Shown: positions 26,726 through 35,642, numbered from the stretch's first letter. The stretch is DNA of 64,000 nt from Hahella sp. KA22 (GCF_004135205.1 NZ_CP035490.1:5881501-5945500); one strand, 5' to 3'. Notes: generated by a model not told the origin, from the sequence alone. Numbers and translations: made by a program.

Positions 26726-27485
26726 GCTTGAAGATATCCGCGTGCGCCGCGATGGGCGTGACATCCTGTCTCTGCCTCAGCTTTCTCTGGACCCACACCG
26801 CTTCACCGTCATCCTGGGGCATAACGGGTCTGGAAAATCCACCCTGATCAATTTGCTGGCTCGGCAAATCCAGCCGGACTCCGGCGTCATCAGGCTGCAA
26901 AACCGCCCGTTGGACGATTACTCACAACGAGATCTGGCGAGGAATATCGCGTTTCTGCCGCAAAATCCGCCGGAAGTCGCCGGCCTTAATGTCAGGGAGC
27001 TGATACGCCTGGGCCGCTTTCCCTGGCGTGGGACATTCGGACGCTGGCGCCAGGAAGATACGACGATTATCGAGACGGCGATGGCGCAGACAGGCGTGTC
27101 CCGCTATACGGAGCACCTGACGGACCAGCTATCCGGCGGCGAGCGTCAACGCGCCTGGATCGCCATGTTGTTAGCCCAGCAGGCGCCCTTGCTGATGCTG
27201 GACGAACCTACTTCCGCTCTGGATTTATCTCATCAATACGAAGTGATGGGGTTGCTGCGCCGTCTTAATCAGGAGCATGGACGCGGCGTTATCGTCATCC
27301 TCCACGACGTCAACCTGGCCGCCCGTTTCGCAGACCGCATCGTAGCTCTGAAACAAGGACGACTGGCGTTCGACGGCGCGCCGGAAACACTGCTGTCCGC
27401 GTCGCTGTTAGGAGAGTTGTACGGCATTGATATCGACCTCGTCGATCATCCGCGCCAGGACGGCAAAATCGCGGTAGTGGCATGA
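26718..27485 (+). CDS. fhuC: Ferric siderophore ABC transporter ATPase
   Basis: ATP-binding subunit that powers ferric-hydroxamate uptake across the inner membrane. Walker A GHNGSGKST, signature LSGGERQRAWIAMLLAQ, Walker B LLMLDEPTSALDLSHQ and the switch histidine region VIVILHDVNLAARFADR are intact. Length 255 residues is normal for FhuC. It overlaps the reductase gene and precedes the binding protein by 52 bases. The substrate is inferred from the double-length permease downstream. Confidence 0.9.
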   Translation: MLELEDIRVRRDGRDILSLPQLSLDPHRFTVILGHNGSGKSTLINLLARQIQPDSGVIRLQNRPLDDYSQRDLARNIAFLPQNPPEVAGLNVRELIRLGRFPWRGTFGRWRQEDTTIIETAMAQTGVSRYTEHLTDQLSGGERQRAWIAMLLAQQAPLLMLDEPTSALDLSHQYEVMGLLRRLNQEHGRGVIVILHDVNLAARFADRIVALKQGRLAFDGAPETLLSASLLGELYGIDIDLVDHPRQDGKIAVVA

Positions 27486-27537
27486 CGCTCATAATTTTTT
27501 ACTGCACTTCGATTAACCCTTCGCCTTCCATCCGGGT

Positions 27538-28500
27538 ATGCCCATGACTTTAATTTCCAACCTGATTCGCCCTTCCCGTCGCCCGCTCACGCGCAGCCGC
27601 GCCTGCATCGCTCTCGCCACTATCCTGACGTTGACGATCAGCGTCTGCGCCCAGGCGCTTACCATTACCGACAGTCGCGGCGAGCATGAATTCGCGCAAA
27701 CGCCGCAACGGGTCATCGCGCTGAACTGGTCCATGGCGGAAAATCTGGTGGAGTTGGGCGTCACGCCCGTCGGCGTCGCCGATATCAAGGGCTATCAGGA
27801 GTGGGTGGTGCGACCGCAACTGACGGATTCCATCACTGACGTGGGCACGCGCTCCGAACCAAACCTGGAGCGCATTGCGGCCCTGCAACCGGATGTGATT
27901 TTGCTTTCCAGCATGCAGGAAGGCATGGTGGAAAAACTGGAGCAAATAGCGCCGGTGCTGTTTTTCGACTCTTTCCGCGCTGACCACGATAACTTCGATG
28001 TCTCCAGGCAGATCTTCCTGCAACTGGCTCGGCTGTTCGACAAAGAAACCACGGCGAAGCAAAAACTGGACGCCATGGACACTCGTTTTGGCGAACTGCA
28101 GGAGCAGTTGAAAGCGCACTATCACGGCGACTTGCCCAAAGTGGCGGCAGTGCGCTTCACCACGCCCTCGGTCCTGCGCATCTTTGGCGACAACTCCATG
28201 GCGCAAGCCGCCATGGCCAAACTGGGTCTACAGCCAGCCCTGCCACAGCCGGCGACCCAATGGGGCATTACGCAGAAAAAGGTGACGGATCTGGGGCGCA
28301 TCAAAGACGGCGTGGTGATTTATATTGAGCCTTTCGAACAGGCGGACGACCTGTTCTCCACTCCATTGTGGCGGGCAATGCCCTTCGTTCGCAGCGGCCG
28401 CTTCGCCGCCGCCCGCTCCACCTGGACTTACGGCGGACCGCTGTCGGTGCAATATCTGGCGGAATCCATCACCGACGCCTTATTAACACTGACGCCGTGA
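27538..28500 (+). CDS. fhuD: Ferric siderophore periplasmic binding protein
   Basis: Class III periplasmic binding protein (FhuD/TroA fold). A signal peptide (ACIALATILTLTISVCAQA) precedes PQRVIALNWSMAENLVELGVTPVGVAD, the standard start of the fold, and LERIAALQPDVILLSS; the two lobes are joined by a long helix around residues 165-195. It delivers the siderophore from the outer-membrane receptor to FhuB. A second ATG two codons later is an alternative start. Confidence 0.9.
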   Translation: MPMTLISNLIRPSRRPLTRSRACIALATILTLTISVCAQALTITDSRGEHEFAQTPQRVIALNWSMAENLVELGVTPVGVADIKGYQEWVVRPQLTDSITDVGTRSEPNLERIAALQPDVILLSSMQEGMVEKLEQIAPVLFFDSFRADHDNFDVSRQIFLQLARLFDKETTAKQKLDAMDTRFGELQEQLKAHYHGDLPKVAAVRFTTPSVLRIFGDNSMAQAAMAKLGLQPALPQPATQWGITQKKVTDLGRIKDGVVIYIEPFEQADDLFSTPLWRAMPFVRSGRFAAARSTWTYGGPLSVQYLAESITDALLTLTP

Positions 28501-28538
28501 TCAAACCGGAACCGCTTATCGCTACAGGTTGAAGTCGT

Positions 28539-30506
28539 ATGCGCCGCTATCTGGTCACCCTGGCGTTATTGCCGGTTCTGCTGTTCGCCTACCTGCAACT
28601 TGGCTCACCGCCGCCGCTCAGCCTGCAATGGACGTTGCTCAGCGGCGGAGCGGCCGTGGAGTTCGAGGACTTTCAGTTCTTTTACGCCACTCTGCCCCGG
28701 GCCGCGCTGGCCTTGCTGGTCGGCGGCGCCATGGGACTGGTCGGCAGTCTGTTGCAGCAAATCACGCAGAATCGCCTGCTCTCCCCCATGACCCTGGGCG
28801 CCGCATCAGGAGCCTGGCTGGCGCTGGTCTGCGCCAGCGTCTGGGCGCCCGTCCTGATGGCGAATTACGGCGCCTGGATCGCCATGGCGGGAGCCAGCTT
28901 ATCTGTCACGCTGGTGTTATTGATCGCCGGCAGCGGAGGTCTTGCCGGACTGCCTGTCGTGCTGGCGGGCATGGCCGTCAATATCCTGCTGGGCGCAGCG
29001 GCTTCCGCCATCGTGCTGCTCAACGATCAGTATGCGCGCAACCTGTTCATCTGGGGCGCAGGCGACTTGACGCAAACAGACTGGAACTGGGTGATCTGGC
29101 TCGCCCCCAAACTAAGCATCGCCCTGCTGATTTTACTCTTCGCACATCGCCCCCTGACCTTGCTGCGCCTTGGGGAAGCCGGCGCGCGAGGACGCGGCAT
29201 GGGCGTTTTCGCCACCCTGGCGTTACTGCTTCCCGCCGCGCTTTGGCTGGTGGCGTGCTCTATCACAGCCGTAGGAGTTATCAGTTTTATTGGCTTGCTG
29301 ACGCCCAACCTCGCTCGCGCACTGGGCGCGCGCCGCGCTGGTGACGAGTTGACGTATAGCCTGTTGCTTGGCGGACTGCTGTTACTGGGAACGGACGCCA
29401 TCGCCGTTCTGGCCAGCCAATGGACAACCGATCTGGTTCCCAGCGGCGCCGCGGCGGCGCTTATCGGCGCGCCTGGGCTAATCTGGTTCACCCGGCGCAA
29501 GTTAACCGCCGCTGATCACAGCTCTCTACAGCTGCCTGCCGGCGTCATGAAACTCTCCAAAACCGCCTTGATCATGCTGGCGCTGGGCGTGCCTGTCACA
29601 GCAACCATAGCGCTGTTGTGGTCTCCAGAGGGGGCCGGCTCCGTCAGCTGGCGCTTTGGCTGGCCGTCCGACCTGGTCTTCTCTCTGCGCTGGCCGCGTA
29701 TTGTCACCGCGGCGGCGGCTGGAGGCGGTATGGCCCTGGCGGGCGTCATCCTTCAGCGATTGATTCGCAATCCCCTGGCGAGCCCGGATATTCTGGGCAT
29801 GTCCGCCGGCGCATCGCTGACATTAGTGCTTTCCGTGCTGGCGTTTGGCGGCTCGATCTATCAAGCCGGCCCTTTAATCGCTTTCGCCGGCAGCCTGGGC
29901 GTACTTTTGCTGCTATTGCTGCTGGGACGCCGACATCACTACGCCCCCGGCGTCATGGTGCTGACCGGCATCTCCCTGGCGGCGTTGATCGACGCCCTCG
30001 TGCGTTTCGCCCTGGCCAAGGGCAGCGACAGCGCCTATTCGATTCTGGGCTGGCTGGCCGGCTCCACTTACCAAACCACCGACGGCAAGGCATGGCTTCT
30101 GCTGTCCGGCGTTATCATCCTCGCTACGGTATGCGCGCTCTGTTCCCGCTGGCTGACATTGATCTCCGCCGGCGACCAGGTGGCGCTGGCCCGTGGTCTG
30201 AATGTCAAACGCGCCCGGCTGGCGCTACTGTTTCTGGCTTCTCTCGCCTGCGCGCTGGTCACTGCGGTGATGGGCCCCGTCGCCTTCGTAGGCCTGCTTG
30301 CGCCACACATGGCCGCCATGCTCGGCGCCCGCAAAGCGGCGCAGCAACTGCTTCTCGCCATCCTGTTGGGGGCGTTGCTGATGATTCTCTCCGATTGGCT
30401 GGGACGCACACTTTTATACCCGGCGCAAATGCCCGCAGGCGCGATCGCGTCTTTGCTTGGCGGCGGTTACTTCATCTATCTGCTGACGCGTCGACGCGCA
30501 ACTTAA
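28539..30506 (+). CDS. fhuB: Ferric hydroxamate permease, fused double unit FhuB
   Basis: Inner-membrane permease with two FecCD-type halves fused in one 655-residue chain, the hallmark of FhuB (single permeases are ~330 residues). Each half repeats the family blocks: GLVGSLLQQITQNRLLSPMTLG and GVILQRLIRNPLASPDILGM; ISFIGLLTPNLARALGARR and VAFVGLLAPHMAAMLGARK (ATPase-contact loops). This supports hydroxamate specificity for the whole operon. Last gene of the operon; its stop is 74 bases before psuK. Confidence 0.94.
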   Translation: MRRYLVTLALLPVLLFAYLQLGSPPPLSLQWTLLSGGAAVEFEDFQFFYATLPRAALALLVGGAMGLVGSLLQQITQNRLLSPMTLGAASGAWLALVCASVWAPVLMANYGAWIAMAGASLSVTLVLLIAGSGGLAGLPVVLAGMAVNILLGAAASAIVLLNDQYARNLFIWGAGDLTQTDWNWVIWLAPKLSIALLILLFAHRPLTLLRLGEAGARGRGMGVFATLALLLPAALWLVACSITAVGVISFIGLLTPNLARALGARRAGDELTYSLLLGGLLLLGTDAIAVLASQWTTDLVPSGAAAALIGAPGLIWFTRRKLTAADHSSLQLPAGVMKLSKTALIMLALGVPVTATIALLWSPEGAGSVSWRFGWPSDLVFSLRWPRIVTAAAAGGGMALAGVILQRLIRNPLASPDILGMSAGASLTLVLSVLAFGGSIYQAGPLIAFAGSLGVLLLLLLLGRRHHYAPGVMVLTGISLAALIDALVRFALAKGSDSAYSILGWLAGSTYQTTDGKAWLLLSGVIILATVCALCSRWLTLISAGDQVALARGLNVKRARLALLFLASLACALVTAVMGPVAFVGLLAPHMAAMLGARKAAQQLLLAILLGALLMILSDWLGRTLLYPAQMPAGAIASLLGGGYFIYLLTRRRAT

Positions 30507-30518
30507 AACGATTTTTGC

Positions 30519-30582
30519 TTGCCTGTTGGAGAAATACCGGTAGACTGACAAACAAATGTTAGACATACGGACATTTGTTTGT
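30519..30582 (+). promoter_or_regulatory. psuK promoter with perfect 12-bp palindrome over the start codon
   Basis: A plausible promoter TTGCCT-16 bp-TAGACT (30519-30546) is followed directly by a perfect inverted repeat: ACAAACAAATGT (30548-30559) and ACATTTGTTTGT (30571-30582) with an 11-base spacer. The right arm covers the first two bases of the psuK GTG start. A protein bound here would block both transcription start and translation start. The PsuK protein has its own N-terminal helix-turn-helix, making autoregulation an obvious guess. Confidence 0.6.
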
Positions 30583-31675
30583 GATAACCGAACGCGAACA
30601 GGAGATCCTGGATTTAATCCGCCAGGACCCGCTTATCTCTCAACAGGCCCTGGCCGACCGTCTGGGCGTCAGCCGCTCCGCCGTGGCGGGCCATATTATG
30701 AACCTCTCCAACAAAGGCGCGATTCGCGGCAAAGGCTACATCCTCGCGGACAATCCTTACGTTGTGGTGATTGGCGGCGCCAACATGGATATCCTCGGGC
30801 AGCCCAGCGACAAACTGCTGCCCCGCGACTCCAATCCGGGGCATGTCAGCTGCTCTCCCGGCGGCGTCGCCCGCAATATTGCGGAAAACCTGGCGCGGCT
30901 GGGCGTGGACGTGCGTTTGATCGCGCCTCTGGGCAAGGATGTATACGGGCAGACGCTATTGGAGCAAGGCCAGCAATGCGGCATCGACATGCGCCACTGC
31001 CTGCAACTGGACGACGCTGTCACCTCCACCTATCTGTCAGTGCTGGACGCATGCGGCGACATGTCCGTCGCCATCAACGACATGCAGATCCTGGATCGTC
31101 TCAGCGTCGAATACCTGCGCAGCCATGCCGACATGATCCGACGCGCCAGCCTGCTGATAGTCGACGCCAACCTATCCGCCGGCGTATTGGAGTACCTGCT
31201 CAGCCAGTTCCCAGATCTGCCGATATTCGCTGATCCGGTATCTGGTCCCAAGTCGGACAAGTTACGCGGGTTGCTCGACGCCCTCCACACCTTCAAGCCC
31301 AATCTGGCGGAGGCGCAGCGCCTCTCCGGGCTGGACGCTCAGGATGACGGACAGCTATCCCAACTGGCCTCCTGGTTTCATCAGAAAGGCGTGCAGCGTG
31401 TTTGCATCAGTCTGGGCGCCCAGGGCGTTTACGTCAGCGAAGCCGGCCGTCACCAACTGTATCCGCCGCCGCCAATCCAGCCGGTTAACGCCAACGGCGC
31501 CGGCGATGCGTTTCTCGCCGGGCTCGCCTATGGCTGGCTCGCACAATGGCCCACGCCCAAATCCGTTAACTTCGCCATCGCCGCCTCGGCGGTGGCCATG
31601 TCGCACCAGGCGACCATCAATCCGAATATGTCCCTGGCGACCGTGAACCGTTTACTAGAGGAAACTTTTTTATGA
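30581..31675 (+). CDS. psuK: Pseudouridine kinase with N-terminal HTH
   Basis: PfkB/ribokinase-family kinase that phosphorylates pseudouridine at the 5' position. The first ~55 residues form a winged-helix (ILDLIRQDPLISQQALADRLGVSRSAVAGHI), as in E. coli YeiI-type proteins. The kinase domain has both family signatures: GGVARNIAENLARLG and NANGAGDAFLAGLAYG with the catalytic aspartate. GTG at 30581 is the preferred start (VITEREQEI); a TTG two codons earlier is less likely. It overlaps psuG by 4 bases, giving a coupled psuK-psuG operon. Confidence 0.9.
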   Translation: MITEREQEILDLIRQDPLISQQALADRLGVSRSAVAGHIMNLSNKGAIRGKGYILADNPYVVVIGGANMDILGQPSDKLLPRDSNPGHVSCSPGGVARNIAENLARLGVDVRLIAPLGKDVYGQTLLEQGQQCGIDMRHCLQLDDAVTSTYLSVLDACGDMSVAINDMQILDRLSVEYLRSHADMIRRASLLIVDANLSAGVLEYLLSQFPDLPIFADPVSGPKSDKLRGLLDALHTFKPNLAEAQRLSGLDAQDDGQLSQLASWFHQKGVQRVCISLGAQGVYVSEAGRHQLYPPPPIQPVNANGAGDAFLAGLAYGWLAQWPTPKSVNFAIAASAVAMSHQATINPNMSLATVNRLLEETFL

Positions 31676-32583
31676 ATACTTATCTGGACGTATCTCCCGA
31701 AGTACAAGCCGCTCTGGCGGCCGGCAAACCGGTCGTGGCGCTGGAGTCCACTATCATTTCCCATGGCATGCCCTGGCCGCAAAACGCGGAAACCGCATTG
31801 CAGGTGGAACAGATCGTACGCGACAACGGCGCCGTTCCCGCCACTATCGCCATCATCAAAGGCCGCCTGAAAGTCGGTTTAAGCAAGGAAGAGATTGAAT
31901 ACCTGGGCCAGGCCGGTTTGAGCGTCACCAAAGCCAGCCGCCGCGATATTCCCTTTATCGTCGCCCGTGGCGGCGACGGCGCCACGACTGTCGCCTCAAC
32001 AATGATCCTGGCGGCCATGGCGGGAGTCAAAGTCTTCGCCACCGGCGGTATCGGCGGCGTGCATCGCGGCGCCCAGGAAACCTTTGATATCTCCGCCGAC
32101 CTGCAGGAGCTGGCGCACACCGACGTGGCGGTCATCTGCGCCGGCGCCAAATCCATTCTCGACCTGGGACTGACCCGGGAATATCTGGAAACTCATGGCG
32201 TGCCACTGGTGGGCTATCAGACTTCCACCCTGCCTGCGTTCTACACCCGCGACAGCGATTTCGATGTGGATTATCAATTGGATACGCCAGAGCAGATCGC
32301 TTCGGCGCTGAAAGCAAAATGGGCAATGGGTCTGCGCGGCGGCGTGGTGATCGCCAACCCGATCCCAGAAGCCTACGCCATGGATCGCACTAAAATTGAC
32401 GCAGCAATCAGCTCAGCGTTGGCGGAGATGGACGACAAGGGCGTCAGCGGTAAAGACTCCACGCCATTCCTATTGGCGAAAGTGGCGGAAATTACCGGCG
32501 GCGACAGCCTGAAAGCCAACATCCAGCTGGTGTTCAATAACGCAGCCCTGGCGGCGCGCATCGCTGCGTCCTACTACGCTTAA
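31672..32583 (+). CDS. psuG: Pseudouridine-5'-phosphate glycosidase
   Basis: Cleaves the C-C glycosidic bond of pseudouridine 5'-phosphate to uracil and ribose 5-phosphate (with Mn2+). Signature blocks are VALESTIISHGMPWPQN, ATIAIIKGRLKVGL, GGDGATTVASTMILA and ATGGIGGVHRGA. Length 303 residues is normal. Uracil made here could feed the URC cluster encoded 8 kb away, a metabolic link suggested only by co-presence. Followed by a hairpin that may act as terminator. Confidence 0.95.
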   Translation: MNTYLDVSPEVQAALAAGKPVVALESTIISHGMPWPQNAETALQVEQIVRDNGAVPATIAIIKGRLKVGLSKEEIEYLGQAGLSVTKASRRDIPFIVARGGDGATTVASTMILAAMAGVKVFATGGIGGVHRGAQETFDISADLQELAHTDVAVICAGAKSILDLGLTREYLETHGVPLVGYQTSTLPAFYTRDSDFDVDYQLDTPEQIASALKAKWAMGLRGGVVIANPIPEAYAMDRTKIDAAISSALAEMDDKGVSGKDSTPFLLAKVAEITGGDSLKANIQLVFNNAALAARIAASYYA

Positions 32584-32597
32584 ATTCTTTGTCTACT

Positions 32598-32628
32598 GAG
32601 TGGTTTGACGGCGTTCGCCAAACCACTC
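32598..32628 (+). terminator. Hairpin after psuG
   Basis: Perfect 10-bp stem GAGTGGTTTG (32598-32607) with CAAACCACTC (32619-32628), plus a small inner stem. Only a weak T-rich tail follows, so termination strength is uncertain. Confidence 0.55.
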
Positions 32629-32689
32629 CGTTCGATCATTTTCAGCCTGCCGATCTAAGCCATTATGGGTGCGACAATTTGCCGTCTTC

Positions 32690-32889
32690 CCGACAGTGAC
32701 CGACTCCTTCTAAACTTCCTCTCACAGCAAGGTACAGAGCGTTCGGCGCAAACTCCCCTTTGCGCAGTTCCGAACGCATTCCTTCCCAGGGTCGTCGTTT
32801 GTCCGGCTTCACGGCGGGCATTCAGCGTCCCGAAACTCTGCGGAAACTTTATCGCCCGGCCATCAGCGCCGGGCGGGTTTTTTTTGTAG
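32690..32889 (+). ncRNA. Candidate small RNA between psuG and prrA
   Basis: About 200 non-coding bases on the plus strand with strong structure. A two-tier hairpin at 32739-32777 pairs GCGTTCG with CGAACGC outside and GCGCAAA with TTTGCGC inside. The segment ends in a textbook terminator at 32853-32885. A weak TTCCCG-16-TCTAAA promoter-like pair is near 32690-32715. No open frame of merit is present. The 5' end is a guess; it could also be a long 3' trailer of psuG. Confidence 0.4.
32853..32885 (+). terminator. Strong Rho-independent terminator
   Basis: Stem CGCCCGGC (32853-32860) with GCCGGGCG (32868-32875), 7-base loop, then GG and eight T residues. It points rightwards on the plus strand; the prrA stop codon on the other strand falls in the loop. 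Confidence 0.85.
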
Positions 32890-33402
32890 TTTCCGCTGCA
32901 AAGTGCGGCGATGCATGTTCAGCGCTCTCGCCGTCGCCGAGATATTGCCTTCATTCTCCTGCAACACCCGTTGAATGTGCTCCCACTCCAGACGCCGCAC
33001 GGACAGGGTCGCATCCGTATCCACTTCAGATTCAACCGGCGCTTCTTCGCGGGGCTCGCCAAAAGCCGCCAGCAGCTCCGTCGCCGTCACCGGTTTACAG
33101 AGATAATTCAAGGCGCCGCGCTTGATCGCCTCCACCGCAGTGGCGATGCTGGAGTAGCCCGTCAACATCACGACCTGTAATTGCGGCTGGCGCTGCAGCA
33201 TCTCGCTGAGCAGTTGCAATCCGCTATCCCCCGCCAGATTCAGATCCAGCACCGCCCGACTCGGACTACTGTCTTCCAAATGAGCCAGCGCCTCGTCGCC
33301 ACAACTGGCGGTGAGTACAGACTCGCCACGCCGACTTAGAGAGCGGGCGAGAGTTTGCAGAAAAACCTGATTGTCATCGATTAGTAGCAGCGGCGTATTC
33401 AC
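32863..33402 (-). CDS. prrA: PrrA/RegA-type response regulator
   Basis: DNA-binding regulator of a redox two-component system. The receiver domain has the phosphoacceptor aspartate in AVLDLNLAGDSG and the conserved lysine in LNYLCKPVTA. The C-terminal Fis-type HTH (GNISATARALNMHRRTLQRK) is nearly identical in style to RegA/PrrA/ActR. The start is taken as the GTG at 33402 with AAGGA 10 bases upstream; an ATG at 33432 is possible. It overlaps the 3' end of the kinase gene by 29 bases. Targets usually include respiratory and anaerobic genes. Confidence 0.88.
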   Translation of the reverse strand: MNTPLLLIDDNQVFLQTLARSLSRRGESVLTASCGDEALAHLEDSSPSRAVLDLNLAGDSGLQLLSEMLQRQPQLQVVMLTGYSSIATAVEAIKRGALNYLCKPVTATELLAAFGEPREEAPVESEVDTDATLSVRRLEWEHIQRVLQENEGNISATARALNMHRRTLQRKLQKKPARR

Positions 33403-34714
33403 CGTTTGGATTTCCTTGTGAAAGGGTCGCATTCTCCCCGTCGCAGCGAGCGCCCTGAGGCATCGGCAACAGGATTTCCGTAATGGTTCCATCAGCGACG
33501 TCGAGCAGACTCAAACTGCCGCCCAGGCGTTCAATGGTGGAGTGGGACAAAAACAGCCCCAGGCCATTGCCGCCTTCCCGCATTGAAACAAAAGATTTGC
33601 CCAGATTCTGCCTTACCAGCGACGGCAGCCCCGGCCCTTTGTCATGGATGCGCAACAGCAGTTCGCCATCGCTTAGACGCGCTTCCAGCACGGGGTCCTC
33701 CGCGCTGGCTTTAGCAGCATTGTCGAGCAGATTAAGAATCGCCATATCCAGCATTTCTTCCGAACGCACTTCCGCTTGCGGATTTTCAATACTCGCCAAA
33801 CGCAATGCCCCCGCCGGATGCAGCAGGGAGAATTCCTCACGCAAACGCTGCACGAAGCCTTCCAACGACTCACTGCGCACCACGCCAGTACGAATGTCCT
33901 CCGCCTGACGCATCATCGACGACAGGGTCTGTTTGCATAAATCGATCTGTGTCGCCATGGAGCGCAAATCCTCCTGCGCCTGAGCGTCAGCCACATCATG
34001 ACGCAGATCGTCCACCAACAGCGCCAGGGTTCCCAGCGGCGCGCCAAGTTTATGAGCGGCGCCAGCAGCGAAAATAGCCGTCGCCACCAGCCGCTCGTCG
34101 CGCAGCATCTGTTCCCGTTGCGCGGCGATCTGCTCACGCTGCCGCCGAATGGCCAGGGTCAGCGGCGCCACCACAATCAGCAGCAGGGCGACGGACAACA
34201 AAAACGTCAGCCACATCCCCGCCAAATGCAGACGCATAAAGTTCTGTAAGCCGTCCGGGCGGCTACTGGTCAGCGCGACGAAATCCTGCGTCAGCGCAAA
34301 ATAGATACTCACGCAGACTGCCGCCAGAATCAGGCTGGACTGCCACCCAAGCAACGCAGCGCCCATGGCCACCGGCATAAGCAGTAATGAAATGAATGGA
34401 TTCGTATGTCCGCCGGTGTCATGGAGAAACCAGCCCAACAACAAAGTGGAAGCCAGCAGCACAGCCAAATAGCGCCCGGTGGTCAACTCCCTTATCCGGA
34501 CGGAAGCCAGACAGGTTAACGCGGTAATCGCCAATTGCGCCGGCATGACCGCCCAGGGCAAACGCGGTGGCAACTCCAACCGCCAATGGCCGCTGAACAG
34601 GGCCAGCAGCGCCACCAGGGAGATGGACTGCATGACCAGGTAATAAGCCAGATAACGCAGGCTGTCCCGCTGCAAGGGCGTCGCCAGCCAGGCGAAATAT
34701 TTTGTAGTGTTCAT
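33374..34714 (-). CDS. prrB: PrrB/RegB-type redox sensor histidine kinase
   Basis: Membrane kinase with about six N-terminal transmembrane helices and the quinone-sensing motif GGHTNPF (consensus GGxxNPF of RegB), about residue 78. The H-box reads AAHKLGAPLGTL, where RegB proteins usually have HELGTPL, so lysine follows the phospho-histidine. N box ILNLLDNAAKAS and G boxes DKGPGLP and GNGLGLFLS are intact. It presumably autophosphorylates when the quinone pool is reduced and passes phosphate to PrrA. Start at 34714 excludes 22 poorly supported residues. Confidence 0.88.
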   Translation of the reverse strand: MNTTKYFAWLATPLQRDSLRYLAYYLVMQSISLVALLALFSGHWRLELPPRLPWAVMPAQLAITALTCLASVRIRELTTGRYLAVLLASTLLLGWFLHDTGGHTNPFISLLLMPVAMGAALLGWQSSLILAAVCVSIYFALTQDFVALTSSRPDGLQNFMRLHLAGMWLTFLLSVALLLIVVAPLTLAIRRQREQIAAQREQMLRDERLVATAIFAAGAAHKLGAPLGTLALLVDDLRHDVADAQAQEDLRSMATQIDLCKQTLSSMMRQAEDIRTGVVRSESLEGFVQRLREEFSLLHPAGALRLASIENPQAEVRSEEMLDMAILNLLDNAAKASAEDPVLEARLSDGELLLRIHDKGPGLPSLVRQNLGKSFVSMREGGNGLGLFLSHSTIERLGGSLSLLDVADGTITEILLPMPQGARCDGENATLSQGNPNGEYAAATNR

Positions 34715-34958
34715 AACGATCAAACCCCAGAGTTGTGGGCATGATACCACTAGCGAAGCTATCCGCGCCCTATGCGACATTTTGCCGCACTCCGCTGATA
34801 CTCACCTGCGTCATTCGCTCCTGCGCTTTTTGGTCGTTTCAATCGATAAGCTACAACATAGCCCTCTCTAAGAAGGGCGCGCGAAGAACGCAAACGAAGA
34901 AGGAATTTCGATCATCAATGCAAGTCATCGATCCGCCAATACACCTCAGGAGGAGAAC

Positions 34959-35234
34959 ATGGACACCTCAAAAGCCCAACTCATGGTGAGCCTCGCCCGG
35001 GACGAACTGGATGCGCTGCTGGACTGCGCTGCAGAAAAAGGAGCCCGACGGGCGCTGCTCGACCTCGGTCTGACGGGAGAAGACGCTTTTTCCGATATCC
35101 GTGAACTACGAGCGCTGCTGCAAGCGCTGCGACACGCCAAGCAGACCGCCTGGCATACGCTGATCCGGCTCGGCACCACCGGCCTGATTCTAACGCTGAT
35201 GGGAGGGCTGGCGGTGAAGTTTCAACTGCTGTAA
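34959..35234 (+). CDS. Small membrane-anchored protein, DUF6127-like
   Basis: 91-residue protein: an acidic coiled N-terminal part (ELDALLDCAAEKGARRALLDLGL) and one C-terminal transmembrane helix (LIRLGTTGLILTLMGGLAVK). It resembles DUF6127 proteins, often found in prophages, but no phage gene is nearby. A very strong AGGAGGAG lies just before the ATG. Divergent from prrB. Function unknown. Confidence 0.6.
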   Translation: MDTSKAQLMVSLARDELDALLDCAAEKGARRALLDLGLTGEDAFSDIRELRALLQALRHAKQTAWHTLIRLGTTGLILTLMGGLAVKFQLL

Positions 35235-35270
35235 GCCGCTAGCGTTGCAGTAAATACGTCCGCTAACAGT

Positions 35271-35300
35271 GCGGGCGACCCAGTCGTTCAGGCCGCCCGC
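35271..35300 (+). terminator. GC-rich hairpin after the DUF6127-like gene
   Basis: GCGGGCG (35271-35277) pairs with CGCCCGC (35294-35300). No T-run follows, so it is only a possible terminator. Confidence 0.35.
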
Positions 35301-35315
35301 CTCTCAGATTGAACA

Positions 35316-35344
35316 TTGTGAACCCGCCTCTGCTGGGGTATTCT
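35316..35344 (+). promoter_or_regulatory. Promoter of the FMN-riboswitch transcript
   Basis: TTGTGA (35316-35321), 17-base spacer, TATTCT (35339-35344), about 40 bases upstream of the riboswitch aptamer. Confidence 0.5.
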
Positions 35345-35382
35345 GCCTCCGCTTTTTTAAAGCGAACTCTTAATCAACTTAT

Positions 35383-35519
35383 TCTCAGGGCAGGGTGAAA
35401 TTCCCTACCGGCGGTATGTCCCCAGAGGACGAGCCCGCGAGCGCCTGCTGCCGTACAGCAGGGTCAGCAGATCCGGTGAGAGGCCGGAGCCGACGGTAAC
35501 AGTCCGGATGGGAGAGAAT
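35383..35519 (+). ncRNA. FMN riboswitch (RFN element)
   Basis: Matches the RFN aptamer: opens with TCTCAGGGCAGGGTGAAATT and CCTACCGGCGGT, has the variable arm around 35430-35460, GATCCGGTGAGAGGCCGGAG, and closes with AGTCCGGATGGGAGAGA. It lies in the ribB leader, where FMN binding lowers expression. About 120 bases separate the aptamer from the start codon; the expression platform (terminator or ribosome-site masking) could not be assigned with certainty. Confidence 0.96.
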
Positions 35520-35642
35520 AAGGCCAATGTCGCAGCGGGGCCGCGGATTTCACCACGGCCTGTTGCGGTCGTACGCCTGTTGACCGGTGTAAGTCGGTCG
35601 TATTCCCACAGCCCTGATTCTGGTAACTCAAATGGAGATCCC

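Noticed and set aside
34959-35234. Prophage signal from the DUF6127-like gene
   Set aside because: No phage structural, integrase or lysis gene surrounds it; flanks are ordinary housekeeping genes.
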